Shown here: piece after piece, positions 55,912 through 64,000 of the stretch
How the letters are laid out: every line of letters starts with the position of its first letter
Numbering within the stretch: the first letter of the stretch is position 1
NCBI RefSeq assembly: GCF_030867095.1
Contig: NC_081833.1
Location: forward strand, 75,211,395-75,275,394
Origin: Alligator mississippiensis
Taxonomy: Eukaryota; Chordata; Crocodylia; Alligatoridae
Reading direction: 5' to 3'
DNA length: 64,000 nt
Position numbers and translations under genes: made by a program
Notes under the pieces: generated by a model
The model's input: the letters and a program-made list of their open reading frames with translations, nothing else
The model's database searches: none
What the model was told of the DNA's origin: nothing

Positions 55912-58460
55912 TCAGGATGCCGGGCAGCAGCCGGCCTCTTCGTGCCGCGCCAGCAGGGACATGCGGGAGAAGGTCTTGGCGCAGGCCCGGCACTGGTACT
56001 TCTTGACGTCCGAGTGGGTCTGGAGGTGGGCGCGGAGATTGGAGCGGTCGGCGAAGGCGCGGCTGCAGTGGGAGCAGCTGTACGGCTTCTCGCCTGCAAC
56101 GGGAGACGCCGTCAGGCCAGCCGCCGGACCCAGCGACCCTCCCACCCCAGGCAGAGAACGGCAACTCATTGCACCCGCAGCTCAAACCCCCCAGTCCTCT
56201 GCATGGGAACCTCTGCTCCCAGCCATGCCAGGCCCCAGTCTCCAGGCTGGGGACCAGGGAGAGAAAGGAGAAGCCACTGGGGCAGCCAACCAGTTACCCA
56301 CCCTAGTGGGTGGTAGGGGGCTCCCAGGGGGATGTGGGAGCCCCCCAAGGTAGCCACCGGACCCTGACACAGGGCCTGGGGGCAGCCAGGATGTCCTGTT
56401 TCCTGCAAGCCAAATGTTTCCCAGCTGCCAGATGCCCCAAGGTCCTACCTGGGCTGCAGCACATGTCCCCCAGGGACACCAGAGATAGGCCCACGGGCTA
56501 GCCCTGGGGATGCCTGCCTTTCCTGGACCCTCCAAACCACCCCCTCCACCCCTCTGCAATGCACACACCCTCTTCATCGTTCCCCCCCACCCCCTGCCAT
56601 CCGGCCCCAGCAAAGTATGAGCAAACCCAGCTTCCCGGGACTGGAAGGCTGACAAAGCCCTGAGCCGAGCCCAGCGCCTCCAGCCAGGAGTCTCATGGGG
56701 GGCAGAGAACGGGGGTCTGCACCCAGCATCCCAGCAGAGCATGGTCCCCCCTGCCCGGCCCTGCCAGGAGCCTGCTGCCAGCGGGGGAAGGTGCCCCCAG
56801 CCCCGCTGCTGCGTGCCCACCTGTGTGCGTGCGGATGTGGCCCTGCAGCAGCCAGGGCCTGGAGAAGGCTTTCCCGCAGATCTTGCAGAGGCAGGGCAGC
56901 GTGTGGGTGCGGATGTGCATCTTGAGGGCACCCAGGCTGGCGTACTCCTTGTCGCAGTGCTTGCAAGCAAAGGATTTCCGGGGGGGCAGCTCGCGGTGCC
57001 TGCAGACAGCGGGGTAGGAGGCGTGGCAGCCGCAGCACCCCAGCCGCGGAGGGGTCTCACCCGGTGCCCCCACCAGCTTGTCCGGGGTGGCCTTGCTGCC
57101 CTCGGCAGGGCTGCCCAGCTCCGGCACCCGTCTCCGAGGCAGGCTCAGCCGGTTGAGGTCGTTCTGGTTGTCCCTGAGGGGGGTGCCCGTGGGCGTGTCT
57201 GCTGGGCTGACGTCCGGGCTGGAGGGACTCGGGCCGGGGGTCCCTTTGGCCTCACCCTCCAGCGGGAGAGGCAGGGAGAGGCGGGCGAGGAGGGCGCCAC
57301 GGTCCCAGAGCCGGGCGGCTTCGCAGGGCGCGGAGGGGGGGGCGTCTTCGGTCTGGAGGGGGGCAGGCAAGGCCTGCCCGCCGCTGGAGGGACACCAGCC
57401 GGAGCCGCTACCGATGACTTCTGCGGAGGAAGCAAGAGGGGATGAGCCGGACACGCCACCCCACGGGTGGCTGACCCTGCTGTGCCGTAACCCCTGGCCA
57501 GGTCCCGAAACGCCAGCCCTGATCCCTGAACTCACCACCCCCAGCCCAGGACGCCAACGCTTTCAGCCCTGGCAGCAGCCTCCCCTTCTCATGCCGCTGT
57601 GCCAGGGACGGGTTCCCCCAAAACGTGGCTCGGGTGGCATCTACCCTGGAGCTGGAAGGTCCCTCCATCCCTCTCCCCGCACGGGTGTCGTGCCCCTGGA
57701 AACCACGTACGTGGCCCCGTCCCAGGTGCTTCCCCTTAAAGTGGGGAAGCTCAGAGCAGCCCCTTCGGCCGGGGGCTGGGACGGGTCCCCTCCACCTGAC
57801 CCTCTCCCCTAGGGCAGTGGTTTCCAGCCTGGGGTCCACAGACCCCGGGGGTCCTCGGACTGCGTCCAAGGGGTCTGCGAAAGACACGGGTGATCGACCA
57901 GGACTCTGTGAATACCCGCACTGGTGATCCGAAGGAGCCCGCATCTCCCTTCGGACTTTCCAAAGGGGCTGGCAGGGAAAGCTGCCGCACCAGTGGGCCT
58001 GGAGCTGTGCCCCCAGCAATGCCCACCCAGGGGTCAGCCTCCCCACCCCGGCACCGGTGGCCTTGAGGGGAAAGAGGGGAGGCTGGCGCGCAGGCATGGA
58101 GGAACCCCCCAGCCCTGGGCACGGGGCGCGGTTTGTGCCCCAAGAAGCAGGACAGGGCAGGGGTCTTGGCTCATTCCCCTGCCCTCCAGCCCAGGGGTCT
58201 CAGCTCATCCCTCCCTGCAGCCCAGGGGTTTCAGCTCATCCCTCCAGCCCAGGGGTCTCAGCTCATCCCTCCCTGCAGCCCAGGGGTTTCAGCTCATCCC
58301 TCCAGCCCAGGGGTCTCGGCTCATCCCCCCCTGCAGCCCAGGGCCAGGGGTCTCTGCTCCTGCCCCTCCTAGCCCCGGTACCGTGGGCGCGGGAGTGCAG
58401 CTGGCCGTAGTCGGGCACCCGGGTGCTGCTCGCCTTCTTCACCAGGAAGGAGCGGGGCAT
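55912..58460 (-). CDS. SNAI3: Snail family transcriptional repressor 3
   Basis: A nuclear SNAG-domain zinc-finger repressor that binds E-boxes. Coding exons are 58460-58382, 57420-56821 and 56093-55912 (TGA), giving 286 aa against 292 in human. The start is fixed by the N-terminal SNAG motif MPRSFLVKK; an upstream in-frame ATG gives an unconserved extension. The centre is Pro/Ser-rich with a conserved [11 protein letters not shown] patch. Fingers: [21 protein letters not shown] (179-199), [21 protein letters not shown] (205-225), [21 protein letters not shown] (233-253) and a C2HC finger [22 protein letters not shown] (261-282). The first finger of the mammalian protein is reduced to [19 protein letters not shown] with only one plausible His ligand. 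The next minus-strand neighbour is MVD, as in human. Identity is firm. Confidence 0.96.
57815..57910. mobile_element. hAT end fragment in SNAI3 intron 1
   Basis: 'cagtggtttccagcctgggg' followed by 'gtccacagaccccggggg' and 'aaggggtctgcgaaagaca' resembles the end of reptilian hAT elements. The opposite end is not seen. Confidence 0.5.
58184..58350. repeat. Short tandem repeat, about 28-32 bp unit, in SNAI3 intron 1
   Basis: 'cagcccaggggtctcagctc' plus 'atccctccctg' or 'atccctc' recurs about six times immediately before the donor side of exon 1. It is purely intronic. Confidence 0.85.
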
Positions 58461-58532
58461 GGCCGGCCGGGCGGGCGGGCGCGGGTTCGGGACCCCGCTG
58501 CGCCGCGCGGCCGGGACATAAGGCACCGGCTC

Positions 58533-58559
58533 ATTTGCATGCGCCTCCCGCCGCCCAAT
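58533..58559 (-). promoter_or_regulatory. SNAI3: SNAI3 promoter: octamer and CCAAT box
   Basis: ATTTGCAT (octamer, POU site) at 58,533-58,540 lies about 75 bp before the ATG. CCCAAT lies at about 58,554-58,559. The region from 58,380 to 58,570 is a CpG-rich island with no TATA box. Oct-factor use would fit lymphoid expression reported for mammalian SNAI3, which is an inference. Confidence 0.5.
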
Positions 58560-58560
58560 C

Positions 58561-60620
58561 GCAGCGCCAGGCTGGGGAGGGGGTGGGGCTTGCAGCCCTT
58601 AGTTCTGCCGGCCCAGCCTTGCCCCGGTGCACGCACGTGTACACACGCGCACCACCCCCATGCAAGCCCGGGTGCACGGGCGAGACCCCCCGCCCCCCTG
58701 CTGGGGCCCAGGCTCTGCTCTGCCCCCGTGAGCCCAGCTGCAGGCAGGATCGGGCCCCCCCGAGCCTCAGTTTGCCCCAGCTGTAGCACAGGGCTGCAGG
58801 AGACCCCCAGGGATGCGTGCACGAACCGACACGTAGGCACACGGCCGGGGTGGGAGCTGCCACCTCCCAGCCCGTCTGCTCCCCAGGGAGGCACGAGGAT
58901 TAGGGCCCCTTGGGAGAGCGCTTTGAAGCAGCCGGGCCCTAGATAAGGCCGGAGGATAAGGCTTACCAGACAGCACCCACCTGGCCAAGCTTTCCCAGCC
59001 GTCTTGCTGCCGCAGGGGCCGACGCCGGGGTCGTGGGGGTCCGGCGGGGCTGCGCTCCTTTGCCCGCAGTGAAGCCCAGCGGGTCTGGGCTGGAAAGGCT
59101 CCGTCGTGGCTAATAATGCAGCCAGGGAAGCCTTCGTGTCTCCTCTGGCTGCCTGCATAGCGAGCCCCCAAAGGCAGGAAGCGAGGGTCCAAAGAGTGAT
59201 GCCCAGCATATGCCGGCTCAGATGCCAAGGCAGAGAGTGCCCACACTGAAGCGCCCTTCCCTGGGCCTGGGAGGTGGGTGGGTGAGTGGGTAGGGGCCAA
59301 GCAAGACCAGGGACTGATAACAGGCCCCAGGGCTGAGACCCGGGTGACCCCAAGCTGTCCTTTACCCCCCCGGAGCAAAGAGCCAGCTGGACCCGGTGCC
59401 CTGTGGGTCTACCCGACTTTGACCCCACTCCCCCAAGACGTACACGCAGGCAGCTGCGGGATCCCACGTGGCAGCCCCCTGGCAGGGCTAGCAGGGGGTC
59501 CTTGCTGGGTCTGCACCAGGGCAGCCAGGAGAGCAGCGCTGGGTGTCCCACCTTCCACCGCCCAACCCAGCTGCCTGGTGAGGAGTCAGAGGCCGCGCGA
59601 CCCCCATGGCAGGGCAGAGCCGGGCTCTTCAAGCACTGCAGGATGCTTACAGCTCATGCCAAGCTGCATGCAGCTCCACAACACCTCTGTGCTGGGGGGC
59701 GGGTGCCTGGAGCCAGGGGGTGGTGGAGGTGGGCCATGAGCCCCTTTCCCTGCTCGAGGAACGATGGCCACGCTAAAGGGCCCCTCCTGTGTGCATCCCC
59801 TTTGCTTTCATACGATTTGGCACCCTTCTTCCTGCCATCGTTTAAGGCTGGACTGGAGCAGACGGGGAGATCTTCGGCACCGACTGCCCCCCATGATGCA
59901 GAAGGGACTGACTGCAGCTCAGTGCCAGCTCCCCCAGCAACCCAGGCAAGACGGGTGGCAGCCCTGGGCGCAGGTGGAGACTCCAGCCCGCTTCCCTTGG
60001 CTGCCAGGGCCTTGAAGTCAAGGACTCTCCAGGCTCAATGTCCCCCTTGCCTAAACTGCTGAAGCCTCGCCATGCTGCCCTTAAGCTAGTGGCGGGGCAG
60101 GAGCTGGCAGACCTCTGCCCTGTGTGGGGCTTCCCTGCAGGCAGGGCCAGAGGGTCCTTAGCTCTGCACAGAAAACAGGGTCTGGAGCAAGGCAGCACGG
60201 CTCTCCTCTCCAGAAAAGTCCCTGTTGACAGAGGTGAGCTGGAGATAAGATTGGAGCTGCCTCCCAGTCATGAGATTAGGTCCCACACAATGCGCCTGTC
60301 TGGCAGCGGGCACCAGGGATGATGAAACTGTCTGCCAGGTGCCTTCCCGGCACCGCCACGATCAGCCCAGGGGTTAATGAGTCAGGGAGCAGCCCACAGA
60401 CATTAGCTGTCTGTTTGTGAAGGGATCAGGCCCAGCCCCAGCCCCTCCATCACCTGCTGCCCCTCTCCCCCCGGCCAGACACCAGCTCCAGGGTCAGAGC
60501 AGCAGAGGCAGGTTGAACACCTGCCCCCAAGCCCGTGTCCCAGGGAAGAGGCAGGTTCCCCATGGCCCCCAGCTGGTACCGACCCCCCAGAGAATCGGCC
60601 CACGGCCCCGCTGGATGAAA
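58561..60620. other. Region between SNAI3 promoter and the next minus-strand gene
   Basis: GC-rich sequence with a MIR-like piece ('gagcctcagtttgccccagc' near 58,762, forward) and no recognised exon. A 397-codon minus frame that runs into SNAI3 exon 1 (59,632-58,439) has no conserved content and would start far upstream. It is treated as chance. Confidence 0.55.
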
Positions 60621-60625
60621 CTGTA

Positions 60626-60631
60626 TTTATT
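60626..60631 (-). terminator. Poly(A) signal of the next minus-strand gene (expected RNF166)
   Basis: Minus-strand AATAAA in 'ttctcaataaatacagtttc'. The plus strand to its right becomes less GC-rich, as a 3' UTR would be. Gene order predicts RNF166 on this strand. Confidence 0.6.
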
Positions 60632-63600
60632 GAGAAAAAAAATGGTCCGCTACAAATACATCATCGATTGTTTGTCAAAAAACGGATGTCTCGTTAAAAG
60701 TCCTAGTCAAATGCAAAAGAGAGTCACAAAGAACACACGGGAACAGCATGACCGGCTATGATGCCGCATCCGACAGACGACACGCAACACGGGACACCCC
60801 TCCTGCCCCCGGAGGGCAAGACCGCCACCCCCTGCTGCTGTTCCAGGAGAGGAAGCCAGCAGTACCCGGTGCTCAGGGAGCGCCAGGCTGAGCTGGCACC
60901 GGGCTGGGGAGTTTCAGGCGTGGGGTTTAAAGTGCTTTATGAAAGCAGGCTGCGCTGCCTGGGGTGGGGGACAGTGGAGGCAGGGTCCAGACACCCAGCT
61001 TGCTGCCTCCCATGCTGCCACCACGGGTCCGAGGCTAATGAACACTGCCACGTTAAGACAGCAGGCAGGGATCCTCAGCTCCGGCCCTTCACAACGCAAC
61101 CCCCCCTACATACATACACACACACACGCACACACACCTGGGCTGGTGAGCAGGCTGAACACCCCCCTTTAACCACAGAACCCAGCAGCCCAGACAGGAC
61201 CGTCTGGGATGCCAGACTCTTCTGGGGGGGGCTCAAATAAAGGAGGGATATTGCAAGGAAAACCCACAGGCACCCTGCCGGGAACAGGAACTGGCAGCGG
61301 GGCGGAGAAAGCCCCAGGTCGGGAACAAGGCAGCACTGTCCGGCACGTCCCCCACCGGAGAAGCGGTGACTCAGACGCCCAGGGCACTGCTGGGATCAGC
61401 CTGTCTCTGCTGAGTGTTTGCGCTCCACTCCACATTGTATGGAGATCTGGGCTTGTCTGGTGCTGGGGAGGGGGAAGCAAAGGAACCCACCCAGCAAGGT
61501 AGAGCAAGGTGCAGCAGGTGGGACACGACGTCCCAGGGGAAGGGAACTTGCCCTCCCCCCCACACGTCTGAGCCCTGCCTGGCTCCAGCAAGCAACTGCA
61601 GAGACTGCCTGGGTCGCACAGCTTTGACCTAGGCCAGGGGAACATGAGTGATGCCCCTACCACGTGCCCAGTGCCTTTCACGCAAAAGCCCCTGGAGACT
61701 GTGAGAAAGGGTAGGTGCCATCCTGGCAAACCGAAGGACAGTAGCATCTGGGCAGCGCACGGATAAGGAAACAGAGGCACAGAAGCAAAAAGGCTGCTCT
61801 GCTAGCCACTGAAGTAGCCGAGAAGACAAGGGCGCAGCTCTACCCGCTACCCCATGCCGCCTTGCCAGGCATGCTACTGACCCTCCAGTAAGCCTGGCTG
61901 CCAGGCTGGGGCACGAGGACATGGGCAGGGGTGTCTGCAGGCAGCGGGGGGCTGCACTCCAACAGCATCAAGGTCCGGGACAGGACACGGCGCGCAGGGA
62001 GGGCCCCGATCCAGCGGGACAGCTGCACCCCCTGGAGGCTTCTGCTGGGAACGACAAGAACAGCGAACGACGGGACAAAAGCACCCATGAGCCCAAGCCG
62101 GGAGCAGCCAGGAGAGGGGGAGCTGGATGGGGCAGCTTTCCCAGCCAGCTCAGCCCTGCTCCTGGGCACACGCCCCGCAGAGCCACGGCCTCGACACCCT
62201 GGGAAAGAAGAGGCTACTCTAGGGCATGGAGAGACAGGCATCAGGCTCCCAGTCAAGATGGGAAGCCTGGGGACGAGGGCTTACGTTCCACCTTTGGGAG
62301 CCCAGGCTCCCACTAGGAATGGAGGCAGGTGGCACAGGGCTGCAACTAGAGGCCAAAAGGTCCAGGCCTCCCTGCCTGCTCCAAGGGCCAGATGCCGCGC
62401 TGGGGGCAGCAGAGATGAAACCACAGCAGCTGCAGTGCACGGGAAGAAGCATTTCCTGCCCAGCCCTGCCGCCTTTGTGTTTCCCGGTCTGCTTTGCTGG
62501 CTGCGCCACTCCAAGGAGAAACATCACAGCTGCTAAAAGTCAGTGTCATCCCAGGCTTCAGCCAGATCTGCCCCATACCCTGAGAGGCTCATGCAGCAGC
62601 TGGGCTGCAAGGGACAGTGATCTGGGCATCCAGCCGGAGGGCGCAGCCTGGCACAGAGCAGGCCCTTCCTGCTCATGCTGAGGGCACAGGGTGTGCGCTA
62701 AATTCTGTTGCAAGTGCTGAAGCAAGCACTGGCCAGTGAACACGGGTAGCGTAGCCTGTGGGCATTGCAGTGCTTGCTTGGGACCTGCTGCACCCCATCA
62801 GGCCCAGAGCTGGCCTCTTCCTCCACCCTATCCCTGCTGTTTCAGGGGACGGCATGACCCCAATCCCTGGCTTTGCTCCTGCTGACAGGCTCCTGATGCC
62901 ACTTGGGGATTAGAGTCCACCCAGCCACCCACAAACTGGCTAAGTCTGCTGGCTGGCAAGGATTCCCTTCTCTCAAGGCAAATCCTGACAGCTCACGGCA
63001 ACCAGCTGGGGGGTCCCCATGCTCCAGCTTCACATTCAAAACTTCCAAGGTCCCAACAAAGGATTTGAAAGGGAGCTTTCAGCACGAGTGGAAGCACAGA
63101 CATCAGAAGACTGAGCCATAGGTATCCCTTTAAACAGAGATCACTGCAACCATCCCAAAATCTCTGCCTGGTGAGAACCAAAGCAGCCCCACTCTAATGC
63201 CTGCCAGGCTCCGGCGGATCACAGAGACCCTCATCGCTACACAGAAGCTAGCTAACACCGCTTGCAGACCAAAAATGGGCTGAAACCTGGAGCTCGCATA
63301 ATATTGAGTAACTCCTGGCATTGCACCCACTGTCTTGGCCCCAGCTCAGCCACACGCCAGCCTCAGCTTTCTTTGCAGAGATGCCCGACAGAAAACCCTT
63401 GGAGATAAACCAACATGTCTGAAACCAACAGTCGCCTTTCTTTCTGTCGCTCAGGCCTCCAGGAAGATAATGCCCTGCTCCAGTCACCTCCGCCCTCTTT
63501 CTCCAAACCGCAGCATGAGCTTTGAAAAATAGACTTTTTTTTCCTCTTAATAATGTCCCATAAAAATACTATTGTCCCTAGCCAGACACCAGTATTGCAA

Positions 63601-64000
63601 CATGAAGAGGAGCTGCCGCTTCACCTTGGCCCTAGAAAACGCGAAAAGGTTTCACATGGGTTAATGTAGAAAAATGCAAGAACTCCTTGCATCACAAAAT
63701 GCCAGTACAAAATGATCAGGGGGAGAACTGGACCGAGGGTCGTCGGATGGCAGGAGGGCTCAGGGCCTCACCCCTGCTTCTAGCTACAGATTTCCAGTAC
63801 GCCTGTCCTCACGGCACCGCCGCTGTAGCCCAAGTGCCGCCTTGCTTCTGGTCTGGGCCCACATGGGGGAGAGCGTGAGCAGTTGCCGTTCAGCTGTGGA
63901 GGGCTGGGGTCTCCATCTGTGCCCTTCCCGGGCTCAAACCCCCTCTGCTCCGTGCTTTAGAAAGATAAAACAGGGGATGAGCAGAGCTCCTGACGAGGCC
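60632..64000 (-). other. RNF166: Probable RNF166 3' UTR and flanking sequence, no coding exon found
   Basis: I looked for the conserved RNF166 C-terminus (the ubiquitin-interacting FQAALALSLSEN type ending) on the minus strand and did not find it, so the coding exons must lie right of the window. The stretch contains a CA run (about 61,112-61,138), a reverse MIR copy (61,765-61,840) and A/T-rich pieces near 63,530-63,600. The assignment is by gene order only. Part of it could be intergenic or belong to another transcript. Confidence 0.4.
61765..61840 (-). repeat. MIR SINE fragment
   Basis: 'aaggaaacagaggcacagaa' with 'tgctctgctagccactgaag' follows the reverse MIR layout. Confidence 0.5.

Noticed and set aside
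58439-59632. 397-codon minus-strand frame entering SNAI3 exon 1
   Set aside because: Overlaps SNAI3 exon 1 in another frame and extends into promoter sequence; no recognisable protein content.

Overview
This is a vertebrate genomic window, most likely from a crocodilian or another non-avian reptile. Every gene is split by GT-AG introns. The gene order ZC3H18(+) > IL17C(+) > CYBA(-) > MVD(-) > SNAI3(-) > [RNF166(-)] matches human 16q24. The repeats are CR1 LINEs whose 3' ends read like crocodilian/turtle copies, hAT elements, ancient MIR SINEs and Penelope-like elements carrying hammerhead-ribozyme motifs. Birds and mammals are not expected to carry the last class, so species assignment rests on repeat style and is an inference.

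Layout. 1-12,881 is intronic (upstream ZC3H18 exons lie before the window) and is rich in old repeats: CR1 copies, hAT ends and two Penelope-like tails. 12,882-26,666 holds the last ten coding exons of ZC3H18, encoding its Ser/Arg-rich half and C-terminal helix, with a 3' UTR and AATAAA at 27,463. IL17C (30,207-31,935, three coding exons) has a TATA box, a kappaB-like site and an AU-rich 3' UTR. A CA-rich microsatellite field with an embedded Penelope-like tail and a CR1 tail separates it from the convergent CYBA gene (p22phox, six exons, 40,342-34,998), whose introns are full of minisatellites. MVD (ten exons, 47,310-41,912) carries a 19-copy, 37-bp minisatellite in intron 1. A CpG-rich block at about 48 kb and a long non-coding interval with MEF2-type sites precede SNAI3 (three exons, 58,460-55,912). 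The right edge (60,626-64,000) begins with a minus-strand poly(A) signal that by gene order should end RNF166; its coding exons are not inside the window.

The genes share no operon-like function. ZC3H18 links nuclear cap-binding complex to RNA decay, IL17C is an epithelial cytokine, CYBA is the membrane partner of NADPH oxidases, MVD makes isopentenyl diphosphate and SNAI3 is a SNAG zinc-finger repressor. No wholly new system was found. The most notable unexplained signals are the hammerhead-bearing retroelement copies, a hAT terminus abutting a ZC3H18 splice acceptor, the CpG-rich block with donors on both strands upstream of MVD, an apparently lost first zinc finger in SNAI3 and paired MEF2 motifs beside SNAI3.
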